NCBI RefSeq assembly: GCF_028206995.1
Contig: NZ_JAQLFL010000010.1
Location: 1 to 64,000 of the forward strand
Origin: Collinsella aerofaciens
GTDB taxonomy: Bacteria; Actinomycetota; Coriobacteriia; Coriobacteriales; Coriobacteriaceae
Reading direction: 5' to 3'
Length of the DNA stretch: 64,000 nucleotides
The notes under the pieces are model-generated. The model was given only the letters and a program-made list of their open reading frames with translations. It ran no database searches and was not told where the DNA came from. Both the position numbers and the translations under genes were made by a program. Shown piece by piece: positions 29,237-37,629 of this stretch. Within the stretch, counting starts at the first letter, position 1, and each line of letters begins with the position of its first letter.

Positions 29237-29815
29237 CTATGACCAGCGCTTATAGTTTTCGCACGACTCGCCAACAGCTTCGAGCGCCTTGGCGGCGATG
29301 TGATGCACTGCATCGTCGAGCGTGGCGGGGCCGTTGTAAAACGTGAGCATGGGCGGCATGAGCATGACGCCCGGCACGCGCGCCAGGCGCGCCATGTTGT
29401 CGACATGGATCGCACTGAAGGGCGTCTCGCGCACCATGAGCACCAGGCGGCGCTGCTCTTTCATCTGCACGTCGGCCGCACGCAGCAACAGGTTTTCGCT
29501 GTAGCCGCTCGCAATGCCGGCGAGCGTCTTCATGGAGCAGGGCGCCACAATCATGCCGGCGACCGGATAGGTGCCACTTGCGATGGCAGCGCCGATGTTC
29601 TTGTTGTCGTAGACCACATCGGCATGCGCGGCAAACTCGTCGAGCGTCATGCCGAGCTCCTGCTCGATGGTGATCTCTCCCCCGCGCGTGACGACAAGCG
29701 CCGACTCGGCACCGGCCTGGCGCAGGCACTTGAGACACTCGAGGCCCAGCGCAGCGCCGCTGGCACCAGAAACGCCAACGACAATGCGACGGGAACGGAC
29801 AGAAGACTCAGGCAT
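29237..29815 (-). CDS. ubiX: UbiX-type flavin prenyltransferase
   Basis: Flavin prenyltransferase of 192 residues that joins dimethylallyl monophosphate to FMN, producing the prenyl-FMN cofactor used by UbiD. The flavin loop GVSGASGAALG, the GMIVAPCSMKTLAGIASG segment and the RETPFSAIH substrate motif are intact. It starts 33 bases after ubiD on the same strand. A hairpin follows. Confidence 0.92.
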   Translation of the reverse strand: MPESSVRSRRIVVGVSGASGAALGLECLKCLRQAGAESALVVTRGGEITIEQELGMTLDEFAAHADVVYDNKNIGAAIASGTYPVAGMIVAPCSMKTLAGIASGYSENLLLRAADVQMKEQRRLVLMVRETPFSAIHVDNMARLARVPGVMLMPPMLTFYNGPATLDDAVHHIAAKALEAVGESCENYKRWS

Positions 29816-29848
29816 GACAACTCCTTAGTTACTTGGTAGGGCTACTTG

Positions 29849-31336
29849 CTAGAAGGCGAGCTCGGCGGCCCACTTCTCTTCATCGATCTCCATGAACTGC
29901 GAGCGGATGAAGTTCTTCTTGAGGTTGAACGGAACCGTGCAGTCGAAGATGGCCTTGCAGGCGATGCCGTGCTCGCGGATCGAAGGATCGAACGCGGGGT
30001 CGTTGGACGGATCGAGCACGTGGCAGTGGCAGCCGGGGATGGTGATAAGGTCGACGTCGGCCTGGAAACGCGTGGTCATGGCCCACATCACGTCGCTCAT
30101 ATCGAAGATGTCGACATCCTCGTCGACCAGGATCACATGCTTGAGCTCGGAGAATGCCGAGAAGGCGAGCATGGCGGCGTTGCGCTGACGGCCCTCGTCA
30201 TTCTTGCTCGACTTCTTGAACTGCATGATGGCAACGAACTTGCCGCCACCGCAGGGAGCGGCGTGGACGTTGAGCAGACGGCCCGGGATAGCGGTCTCGA
30301 CCATCTTGTAGATGGAGGCCTCAGTGGGGATGCCGGCCATGGACACGTGCTCGTGCGAAGGGCCGATGCAGCTCTCCATGATGGGGTTGACGCGCGTGGT
30401 GACGGCGGTGATCTTGATCACCGGGCAGACCTTGGCGCCACCGGTGTAGCCGGGGAACTCGGGCATGGCGTAGCCGTGGCCATTGACGTCCTCGTTGATG
30501 GTCTCGTCGTGCATGAGGTAGCCCTCGAGCACGTACTCGGCATTGGCAATGCACTTCTGCGGAACGGTGACGCAGTCGGCGAGCTCGACGGCGTGGCCGC
30601 GCAGGGCACCGGCGATCTGCAGCTCGTTAAAACCAAGCGGCGTGGTGGGAGCCTCGAAGCCGCAGCACATGTACACGGCGGGGTCCAGACCGATGGAGAT
30701 GGAGATGGGCATGTCCTCGCCGCGCTGGCAATACTCGTCAAAGAACGCACCGAGGTGACGGCTGCCCGGGGTGATCCACATGGCGAGCTTGTCCTTGTCG
30801 ACGCAGGAGAAGCGGTGGATGGTCACGTCGGACTGGGAGCCATCGGGACTCGTGCCGTAGGCGAGGCCCATGGTGATGTAGGGGCCGCCGTCGACGGGCG
30901 TGTTGGTGGGAGCGGGAACGATCTTGCGCAGGTCGAAGCCCTCGTCGATCGCCTTGTACACGACCTCCTGGCAGTCGACGTGCTTGCCCTCGGCGATCTG
31001 CTCGGGCGCGATCAGGTTCTCGAAGCGCTTGCCGATCTCGAGGCCCAGGCGCTCCTCGTCCAGGTCGAGCAGGGCGGCAACGCGCTTGCGGCTGGCAAGC
31101 ATGCCGATGCAGACCTTGGCATCGTCAAAGCCCTTGACGTTGTTGAAGACCATCGCCGGACCCTCTTTGGTCGGGCGCATGACGGTGCCGCCAGCACCGA
31201 CGTGACGGTAGACGCCCGAGACCTCGGCATCGGGATCGACCTGGGTGTCGGTCTCAAGCAGCTGGCCCGGCATCTCACGCAAAAAGTCGAGCGCGGAACG
31301 CAGGTCGTGGATCTGGGAAGCATCGGTAGTGGACAT
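29849..31336 (-). CDS. UbiD family decarboxylase
   Basis: A 495-residue prenyl-FMN-dependent (de)carboxylase. The N-terminal LRSALDFLREMPGQLLETD, the central PVDGGPYITMGLAYG and IGLDPAVYMCCGFEAP, and the active-site region EFPGYTGG are typical of the family. Likely substrates are hydroxybenzoate-type acids (gallate or protocatechuate-type decarboxylases have this length), but substrate cannot be read from sequence. The ATG at 31336 follows GAAAGGAG. The surrounding transporter, UbiX and MerR genes support an aromatic acid uptake and decarboxylation role rather than ubiquinone synthesis, since no other ubiquinone genes are near. Confidence 0.88.
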   Translation of the reverse strand: MSTTDASQIHDLRSALDFLREMPGQLLETDTQVDPDAEVSGVYRHVGAGGTVMRPTKEGPAMVFNNVKGFDDAKVCIGMLASRKRVAALLDLDEERLGLEIGKRFENLIAPEQIAEGKHVDCQEVVYKAIDEGFDLRKIVPAPTNTPVDGGPYITMGLAYGTSPDGSQSDVTIHRFSCVDKDKLAMWITPGSRHLGAFFDEYCQRGEDMPISISIGLDPAVYMCCGFEAPTTPLGFNELQIAGALRGHAVELADCVTVPQKCIANAEYVLEGYLMHDETINEDVNGHGYAMPEFPGYTGGAKVCPVIKITAVTTRVNPIMESCIGPSHEHVSMAGIPTEASIYKMVETAIPGRLLNVHAAPCGGGKFVAIMQFKKSSKNDEGRQRNAAMLAFSAFSELKHVILVDEDVDIFDMSDVMWAMTTRFQADVDLITIPGCHCHVLDPSNDPAFDPSIREHGIACKAIFDCTVPFNLKKNFIRSQFMEIDEEKWAAELAF

Positions 31337-31478
31337 GGCGTACTCCTTTCGGGAGAGTGTCCGGCGACGGGGTGCCGCCGGACGGGGTAACGTAATGGGG
31401 CCGCGGCGCTCACAAATGGAGCGCTCGACCACTCGAAGTTCAAGCGCTTGGCTGCTTACAGCCGGGGCGCTCGACCGC

Positions 31479-32936
31479 TTACATCAGGCCAAAGAGGTGG
31501 AACCAGGCGGCCTCGACCAGCACGACGACAAAGACGACCGCGGTGAGGGGGATGCCCATGCGCATAGCCTCTTTGGAGGTGTAGCCGCCGGCGTCCTTGC
31601 CTTCGCCGATAAGGATCGGCAGGTTATGGAACGGCAGGATGTAGTGGATGTTGATGGACGTGAAGACGATGAGCGCCACGGCGAGTGGGCTCACGCTGGA
31701 GCCGGCGGCAAAGCTGATAAATGCCGGCACGCACACGCCGAGCACGGCCATGACCGAGCCCATGAACATGTGGATGATCATGGAAAGCGCGGCGACGAGC
31801 AGGGCGAACAGGAAGATGTTCTCAGGCACGGAGCTGGGGAGCACGACGTCGGCGATCCAGGCGTTCATGCCGGTGGCACCGCCCACGGAGCCCACGGCCA
31901 TGGCGGCCGTCAGGAACATGAGGGACTTGATGTCGACAGCGTTCCAGCTGGCGGGAGTGAGGACTTCGCCGATGATGGGCATGGCGAGAGCAACGCCAAT
32001 GGCCAGGGTGACCCAGCCGATATAGTCGCCCGAGACGGTGAGCCACAGCGCGATGGCGATGACAAGCCACACGATGGTGCGGATCTCCTTGACGGAGAGC
32101 TTGCCGAGCGCGGCCTGCTTGGCCACGATCTGCTCGCGATCGTAGACGAGCTCCTTGCTGGGCTTAAAGAGGAAAAGGCCCAGGAACAGGGTGCACAGCA
32201 GCGCAACCAGCATAGGCACGCTCATGTACAGGAACCAGTCGACGAAGGACGGGCTCATGCCGCCGGCCTCGGCACTGTACTGCGCAACGAGCGGGTTAAG
32301 CGTGGAGTCGCCCGTCAGGAAGAACATGGAACCCGGGGCGGCAGCGGCAAACACGAGGAAGCCGAGCTTGCCCTTGTCGTCGTCACCGTAGCCGGCGGAC
32401 TCGGCGATGACCGAGACGACGGCGAGGATGAGGAAGGCGCGGGGGAACGGATGCGGGATCAGCAGCGACAGCACAAAGGTGAGCGCGAAGATCGAGATGA
32501 TGAGCGACTTGGCGTCGCGCACGAACTTGAGCATGAACGCGTAGGCGATGCGCTCGCCCAGGCCCGACTCCTTGACCGCGCTGGCGATGAGGTAGGCGCC
32601 GATGACGAGCCACATGGTGGCCTTGGTCCACGAGCTAAACGTGGAGGCGACCGTCGCCGAGATGCTCGCGGCGCCCGTGTCGTCCACGCACACCTTGAAC
32701 AGGACGAGCAGTGCGCAGTAGAGCAGGCCCACAAAGCCCGGCTGTGCCACGCCGCATGCCCAGAACACCACCGTGGCGAGCGTCAGTGCCAGACAGGTCT
32801 GACCGCCGACCGTGAGCTCGACCGTCGAGCTCAGCTCCGCCAAAGGAAGAAACTTCACCAGCAAAAAGACAACGATACCCAGCACAAAGCCAATTTCGCG
32901 CTTGGTGATCTTAAACGCCTTCTTTTCCGCTTCCAT
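31479..32936 (-). CDS. DASS/SLC13-type anion transporter
   Basis: A 485-residue carrier with about 12 membrane helices. It carries the FTSINIHYILPFHNLPILIGEG segment near the end and the matching central AAAPGSMFFLTGDSTLNP region, which correspond to the two substrate-clamshell motifs of the divalent anion:sodium symporter family. It likely imports the carboxylate substrate of the adjacent UbiD enzyme, possibly in exchange for or coupled with sodium. The start follows AAGGTGGGG. The UbiD gene follows after 142 bases. Confidence 0.87.
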   Translation of the reverse strand: MEAEKKAFKITKREIGFVLGIVVFLLVKFLPLAELSSTVELTVGGQTCLALTLATVVFWACGVAQPGFVGLLYCALLVLFKVCVDDTGAASISATVASTFSSWTKATMWLVIGAYLIASAVKESGLGERIAYAFMLKFVRDAKSLIISIFALTFVLSLLIPHPFPRAFLILAVVSVIAESAGYGDDDKGKLGFLVFAAAAPGSMFFLTGDSTLNPLVAQYSAEAGGMSPSFVDWFLYMSVPMLVALLCTLFLGLFLFKPSKELVYDREQIVAKQAALGKLSVKEIRTIVWLVIAIALWLTVSGDYIGWVTLAIGVALAMPIIGEVLTPASWNAVDIKSLMFLTAAMAVGSVGGATGMNAWIADVVLPSSVPENIFLFALLVAALSMIIHMFMGSVMAVLGVCVPAFISFAAGSSVSPLAVALIVFTSINIHYILPFHNLPILIGEGKDAGGYTSKEAMRMGIPLTAVVFVVVLVEAAWFHLFGLM

Positions 32937-33087
32937 CTCCCCACCTTTCTTGTTGGGGGCGCTCCGAATTCGCAGCCATGTTGCCGCTTAAAAAGGGGCG
33001 CCCGTTATCGGACACCCCTTACGTTGCGCTGTGTTGCGGCAATACAGTCAAGCGGATTTTTTGGATGAGAAGCGATTCCCTAGACAA

Positions 33088-33152
33088 AAACCGTCACAAC
33101 ATTCGACGCTTTTCCTCGTTTTCGAGATTTTCGCCGAATGTTGTGACGGTTT
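33088..33152. repeat. Long-stem palindrome downstream of the LpdD-Nudix gene
   Basis: Perfect 18-bp arms, AAACCGTCACAACATTCG and its complement, enclose a loop with a smaller CTCG-TTTT-CGAG hairpin. On the minus strand the stem is followed by TTTTTG, so it may end the transcript of the fusion gene and separate it from the transporter gene. Confidence 0.75.
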
Positions 33153-33177
33153 GGATGTGGCAAAGGGACTGTCTTTT

Positions 33178-34125
33178 TTACATAGCGAGGGCCGTGCGGA
33201 TGAATGGGTCGCCGAGGGCCTCGCGGAGCCAGGGGGCCAGCTGCTCGGGGTGACCCTGCAGGTAGCCTTTGAGCTCGGACGGAGCCACGCGACGCACTTC
33301 CGAGATCTCCTCTTGGTTGATATGCAGCTCGCCCGGCTCAACATGGGCAAGGTAGACCTCGCACCATTCGCACTCGCAGCGACCGTCGCCGTGGTCCTCG
33401 CGGTACACCACGTGTCCGAGGTGCTTGAGCTGATCGGGCTCGCGCGTAATGCCGAGCTCTTCGTTGATGCGGCGCGCCGTGGCGGCCGCGACGTCTTCCC
33501 TGGGGAGCGGATGGCCGGCGCAGCTATCGGCCAGCACCCCGCCCCACAGGCGCTTGAGCGGACTGCGGCGACAGAGCAGCAGGCGCGCGTCTTCGCCCCG
33601 GCCCTCGACCAAAAGCGTCAGAAATGCCTGATGCAGGATGCCCTCACCAGCATGGGCCTCGATGCGGTCGACGGGGCCAAGCGCCTCGCCGGTCGCAGCA
33701 TCGACCGCCACGACCTCGGCGCCCGCACCGCCCTCATCCCAGCCGGCGCGCAGAATGCGGGCTGCGGCTTCCTCGAGCGCGGCGATGAGCTCCTTGGTGG
33801 TGTCGAGCACGCGCTGCAGGTCGTCACCGCTCGCTTGTTCAACATGAAAACCCGTGCTTGCAACTACCGGCACGCCAAAGCGCGTGGCCAGCGCCGCCGC
33901 GATATCGTGCGCCGGGATCTCGTCTCGATGGCACGGAACGGCCAGGATGCTCACCGTTGCCGTACGGCCGGGCTCGGGGCGCGGAATGGCCTGCGCCGTG
34001 GCGCCCAGGTGCGCAAACTCCGGCGAGCAGGCGTACACCGCCATGCCTCGCGGCGTCACCGTCAGCTGGGCCTCGAGCGCAAACTTGCCCTCGCCCACTG
34101 CAACCTTTGTCGTGTGCATACCCAT
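33178..34125 (-). CDS. LpdD-like domain fused to IPP-isomerase-type Nudix domain
   Basis: A 315-residue fusion. Residues 1-125 (HLGATAQAIPRPEPG, AVPCHRDEIPAHDIAAAL, STGFHVEQASGDDL) resemble the prenylated-flavin chaperone LpdD-like domain. Residues 155-300 are a type I isopentenyl-diphosphate isomerase Nudix domain: metal-ligand positions H158, H165, H205, E251 and E253 are all kept. The catalytic Cys that precedes GHP by one residue in E. coli Idi is Ala203 here, with Cys202 just before it. The domain could supply DMAPP or, given the missing Cys, hydrolyse DMAPP to the DMAP that UbiX uses. The ATG at 34125 follows AGGAG. It heads the same-strand cluster with transporter, UbiD, UbiX and MerR. 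Confidence 0.8.
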   Translation of the reverse strand: MGMHTTKVAVGEGKFALEAQLTVTPRGMAVYACSPEFAHLGATAQAIPRPEPGRTATVSILAVPCHRDEIPAHDIAAALATRFGVPVVASTGFHVEQASGDDLQRVLDTTKELIAALEEAAARILRAGWDEGGAGAEVVAVDAATGEALGPVDRIEAHAGEGILHQAFLTLLVEGRGEDARLLLCRRSPLKRLWGGVLADSCAGHPLPREDVAAATARRINEELGITREPDQLKHLGHVVYREDHGDGRCECEWCEVYLAHVEPGELHINQEEISEVRRVAPSELKGYLQGHPEQLAPWLREALGDPFIRTALAM

Positions 34126-34165
34126 GGGATCTCCTGCCGCCCGCGATGTACCTGAGACCATCTTC

Positions 34166-34206
34166 GCCTGTATTGCGACTATACAGGCAAGCCCTCCATG
34201 TGACAA
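34166..34206 (-). promoter_or_regulatory. Promoter and palindromic operator of the prenyl-flavin cluster
   Basis: On the minus strand there is TTGTCA, a 17-base spacer and TATAGT (plus coordinates 34201-34206 and 34178-34183). A perfect 8-bp inverted repeat GCCTGTAT-N7-ATACAGGC (34166-34188) spans the -10 box. The -35 is inside a dispersed palindrome. The cluster's own MerR protein is the obvious candidate binder. Confidence 0.65.
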
Positions 34207-34227
34207 AGGGACTGCCCCTTTGTCACA
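34199..34227. repeat. Dispersed GACAAAGGG palindrome
   Basis: TGTGACAAAGGG pairs with CCCTTTGTCACA. Unlike most copies it is in a divergent intergenic region, and it provides the TTGTCA -35 box for the fusion gene. Confidence 0.75.
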
Positions 34228-34286
34228 TTCTGTTAGAGTTGCAGGAAGTGAATCCCGCTTATTCATGCGACATTGGAGTGACAACC

Positions 34287-35540
34287 TTGACCGCCGCAAC
34301 CACGCCTAAAAGTAAGCCAACCGCCGCCGCGCTCTCCCCCGCGCGCACCAAGCTCTGCCTGGCGCTGCTCGTGCTGTTGGGATTCTCGCTCGGCTGCTCC
34401 GAGTTCGTGGTCATCGGCATCGAAAGCGACTTGGCAACGGAACTCGGCATATCACTTGCCACTGCGGGCCAGCTCATCAGCGTGTTTGCGCTCGTCTACG
34501 CTATCGCGACGCCGGTGCTCGCGCTCAGCACGGGGCGATTCCGCCGCTACCAGCTGCTCGTGTGCTATAGCGTCGTCTTTGTGCTCGGCAACCTGGTCAT
34601 GGCGTTGGCTCCCAACTTCCAGGTGCTGTTTATCTCACGCATTGTCCTGGGCTCTGTCTCGGGTGCGCTGCTCGCCGTGGGCGTGACGTACATCCCTGAG
34701 CTGCTATCCCCGCAGCAAACCTCACTTGCCATCTCGGTCGTGTACGGCGCGTTTTCCGTGGCGATGGTCTTTGTGACCTCGATTGGCAAGTTTGTGGCCG
34801 ACACACTCGATTGGCACGTGGCCATGTACGGCACGCTGACCTTTGCCGTTTTGATCTGTAGCGCGCTCGTGGCGTTTATGCCTCGCGCCGGGCAGACCGA
34901 TGAGCCCGCCACCTTCCGCGAGCAGGCGGGGCTACTACGCGAGCCGAGTATCATCACCGGCATGCTCATCTTCTTGTTTGGCGTGGGCTCGGTCTACGTA
35001 TTCTACGGCTACGTGACGCCTTATCTGGAGCAGGTGCTGGGCATGGATACCGTTCAGGCGAGCACCACACTTATGGCCTATGGCGTGTTCTGCCTGATCT
35101 CGAACATCCTGGGCGGATGGATCGATGCGCGTTTTGGCATGAAGGCGCTGCTGGTTACGTTTGTGCTGCAGGCGGCGGCACTGCTCGGGCTGTTTGCCGT
35201 GGGCGCCGCCATGCCGCTCGCGCTGGTCTTTGTCTTTAGCCTGGCGATGCTCATGTACCTGTTCTCGGTGTCGTGCATCACGCACTTTATGGACGTGGCA
35301 CGCAGCCGCCATCCCAAGTCGATGGTACTCGCAAGTTCGGTTGAGCCCATGGCGTTTAACGTCGGCATCTCGTTTGGCACCGCAGTGGGCGGCGCCGTGG
35401 TAAGCGGAGTTGGCATTGCATATGTAGGCGCGGTCGGTGCCGTGTTCTCGCTTGTGGCCTGGGCGCTCACACTGGTGACGATTAAGTTGGCTCGCTGGGA
35501 GCGCCGTCGTCAATCAGCACAGCCCCGGATGCAGGCATAG
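34287..35540 (+). CDS. MFS transporter (DHA1-type exporter)
   Basis: A 417-residue, 12-helix major facilitator. TM1 starts with LCLALLVLLGFSLGCSEFVVIGI, typical of arabinose/drug efflux members, and the loop 2-3 motif is ALSTGRFRR. Substrate unknown. The start is probably TTG at 34287, preceded by GGAGTG; the frame is open much further upstream but that part has the composition of a non-coding shadow. It is divergent from the LpdD-Nudix gene and could export a product such as a decarboxylated phenol, though that is only positional inference. Confidence 0.8.
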   Translation: MTAATTPKSKPTAAALSPARTKLCLALLVLLGFSLGCSEFVVIGIESDLATELGISLATAGQLISVFALVYAIATPVLALSTGRFRRYQLLVCYSVVFVLGNLVMALAPNFQVLFISRIVLGSVSGALLAVGVTYIPELLSPQQTSLAISVVYGAFSVAMVFVTSIGKFVADTLDWHVAMYGTLTFAVLICSALVAFMPRAGQTDEPATFREQAGLLREPSIITGMLIFLFGVGSVYVFYGYVTPYLEQVLGMDTVQASTTLMAYGVFCLISNILGGWIDARFGMKALLVTFVLQAAALLGLFAVGAAMPLALVFVFSLAMLMYLFSVSCITHFMDVARSRHPKSMVLASSVEPMAFNVGISFGTAVGGAVVSGVGIAYVGAVGAVFSLVAWALTLVTIKLARWERRRQSAQPRMQA

Positions 35541-35625
35541 GGGCGAACATAGCCCAAGGTGGCGAGCAACCGGTGAAAACCGTCCCATACGAGTAGTGTT
35601 TATCCGCCTGCAAGCTCCAGCAGTG

Positions 35626-35724
35626 CAATTTCGTGTACTTCAGATACACACTTTTCCACTATTTCGTGTATTCCAAGTACATGAAATCGTACTAAACTAT
35701 GTATCTGAAGTACACGAAATTGGA
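35626..35724 (+). promoter_or_regulatory. Three tandem 33-bp operator-like repeats (set A)
   Basis: Three imperfect direct repeats of exactly 33 bp (35626-35658, 35659-35691, 35692-35724) end 11 bases before the AAA ATPase start. Each contains a palindrome of the form GTGTA-N7-TACAC (centres 35641, 35674, 35707), and the outer two units also form a 22-bp inverted repeat with each other. The pitch puts sites on nearly one face of the helix. Confidence 0.8.
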
Positions 35725-35735
35725 AAGGCGGCCCC

Positions 35736-37106
35736 ATGCGCAGATCAATCGAATCCGTTATCGAATCATGGGCGACAAAGGACGCGTCGCGCCCCATCCT
35801 CATCCGTGGTGCGCGACGCGTAGGCAAAACGTACGTTGCCGAGGAAATCGGCAGACGAATCGCCGGCGATGCGTTTGTCAAACTCGACTTTCAGACCGAT
35901 CTTGAGCTGATCGCTCCGCTGTTCGACTGTCCCACCGACGACGTTGACGCCATCGTGGCGCGAATCTCAGACTATAAACGCACCCCCATTCGCAAAGAAA
36001 CCGCCTTCATCCTGTTTGACGAGGTGCAGCTCTGCGAACGGGCGCTCAACTCGCTTCGCTTTTTTTCGGGTTCGGGCTGGCGCATATGCGCGACCGGCAG
36101 TCAGCTCGGCGTCGCCACGCGCAAGCGCAAGTTGCCTTTTCCCAGCGGCGTTCGTCAAGAGACCATGCATCCTATGTCGTTCGAGGAGTTTCTCTGGGCG
36201 CTCGACGAGGAGCAGATGGCCAATGCCATTCGTACCCACGCCGGCACGCTCGAGACCTACGCCGCGCACCAAGCCGCGCTCAGCCTGTTTCATCGATACC
36301 AGATCGTGGGCGGCATGCCCGCCGCCGTCAACGCATATCGCAAGACGTTATCCATCGAGGATGCGCGCGTCGAGCAGCGCGAAATCGACGAGACCTATAC
36401 CGCCGATATGACCGACCCCGAAAACGGGATCAGCGGCGTGGCGGCGCGCAAGGTCTGGCGCTCCATTCCGTCCCAGCTGCTGAGATCGTCCACAAAAAAA
36501 TTCAAGTACTCCGAGGTCGAACGCGGAGGCCGTCGCGCCAAGCTTATCGAGCCGCTCGACTGGCTCGAAGGCGCCGGCATCATATCGGTCAACAACCTGA
36601 CCGAAGGCATCGAGCCTCCCCTCGTTCCCTTCGACGACGAAGATGGAAGTTTCTTTAAGGTCTATCTTCTCGATACCGGCCTCATGTTCTACAAACTCGG
36701 CATCAACCCGCGGCTCTGGCTCGACCTCAAAGAGGATTCCGCCATAGCGCTATCTTCCGACTTCCGAGGCGCCCTGGCGGAAAACTCGGTCATGCAAGCA
36801 TTTTCGGGCAATAGCTTGCAGACGTATTACTGGGTGCCGCCGTCGTCTTGGAAGACGACCGGCGAGCTCGATTTTTTACTTCAGACCGACCGTATGGAAA
36901 TTGTGCCCGTCGAAGTAAAGTCCGCACGTAACGTGCGCGCGAGAACCCTCGGGTCGTTTATGGACAAAGCCCGATCGCCATATGCCTACATTTTGTCCGA
37001 GAACAATTTTTCCCGCAGCGAAACCGATGACGGGCGCGAGCTGCGCCACCTCCCCTTGTACGCAGCGGGCTTTATTGGAGCAAACTGCCTCAAGAGCAGT
37101 CTGTAA
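35736..37106 (+). CDS. AAA ATPase with C-terminal DUF4143 nuclease-like domain (A)
   Basis: A 456-residue protein with Walker A ILIRGARRVGKT, Walker B FILFDEVQL and a sensor segment CATGSQLG. A winged-helix-like region (FKYSEVERGGRRAKLIEPLDW) precedes the C-terminal DUF4143 domain, in which GELDFLLQ and PVEVKS give the D...E-x-K spacing of PD-(D/E)XK nucleases. Function unknown; such proteins are common in gut bacteria and archaea. Spacing and sharp repeats upstream imply tight regulation. The ATG follows GGAAAGG, itself overlapping the last repeat. Confidence 0.83.
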   Translation: MRRSIESVIESWATKDASRPILIRGARRVGKTYVAEEIGRRIAGDAFVKLDFQTDLELIAPLFDCPTDDVDAIVARISDYKRTPIRKETAFILFDEVQLCERALNSLRFFSGSGWRICATGSQLGVATRKRKLPFPSGVRQETMHPMSFEEFLWALDEEQMANAIRTHAGTLETYAAHQAALSLFHRYQIVGGMPAAVNAYRKTLSIEDARVEQREIDETYTADMTDPENGISGVAARKVWRSIPSQLLRSSTKKFKYSEVERGGRRAKLIEPLDWLEGAGIISVNNLTEGIEPPLVPFDDEDGSFFKVYLLDTGLMFYKLGINPRLWLDLKEDSAIALSSDFRGALAENSVMQAFSGNSLQTYYWVPPSSWKTTGELDFLLQTDRMEIVPVEVKSARNVRARTLGSFMDKARSPYAYILSENNFSRSETDDGRELRHLPLYAAGFIGANCLKSSL

Positions 37107-37139
37107 GCCCTGCACGACCGCCTAGAAAGGAAGCCGCTC

Positions 37140-37586
37140 ATGCAACGCATTCTTTTTATCTGCTATGGAAATATCTGTCGCTCGACGATGGCTGAGTCGG
37201 TGTTTACCGAGCTCGTGCGCCGCGCTGGGCGCGAGGCGGAGTTTGTCATCGATTCCGCTGCGACCTCGACCGAGGAGATCGGCAACCCGCCACACCACGG
37301 TACCGTTGCCAAGCTGAGCGAGGTTGGGATTCCCGTCGTCGCACATCGTGCACGTCAGGTGCGTCGCGCGGAGTATGGCGACTGGGACCACATTGTCTAT
37401 ATGGACGACGAGAACGCCCGCGGCCTGTACCGAATTTTTGGGAAGGACCCCGATGGCAAGATCTCGCGCCTGCTCGATTGGACCGATCGCCCCGGCGACG
37501 TGGCCGATCCCTGGTACACCGGCAATTTCGACGCCACCTACCGCGATGTACTCGCCGGTTGCACCGCTATGCTCGAGCAGCTGTAG
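37140..37586 (+). CDS. Low-molecular-weight protein-tyrosine phosphatase
   Basis: A 148-residue phosphatase. The signature loop CYGNICRS gives Cys8 and Arg14, and the general acid Asp is in VADPWYTG. Such enzymes dephosphorylate tyrosine on kinases that control exopolysaccharide, or act on arginine phosphate. It follows the AAA ATPase gene by 33 bases with its own GAAAGGAAG ribosome site, and may be transcribed with it. Confidence 0.9.
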   Translation: MQRILFICYGNICRSTMAESVFTELVRRAGREAEFVIDSAATSTEEIGNPPHHGTVAKLSEVGIPVVAHRARQVRRAEYGDWDHIVYMDDENARGLYRIFGKDPDGKISRLLDWTDRPGDVADPWYTGNFDATYRDVLAGCTAMLEQL

Positions 37587-37629
37587 GCGCTCGGGCGGCG
37601 CGGGCACACGGGCCACGCCATCGGCATAA

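Noticed and set aside
29849..31336. Ubiquinone or menaquinone biosynthesis role for the UbiD/UbiX pair
   Set aside because: No other quinone genes are nearby, and the transporter plus MerR regulator favour an aromatic acid decarboxylation role.
33858..34286. N-terminal extension of the MFS transporter by about 140 residues
   Set aside because: The stretch overlaps the LpdD-Nudix gene and its promoter in antisense and is Arg/Pro-rich. The first membrane helix and a ribosome site fit a start at 34287.
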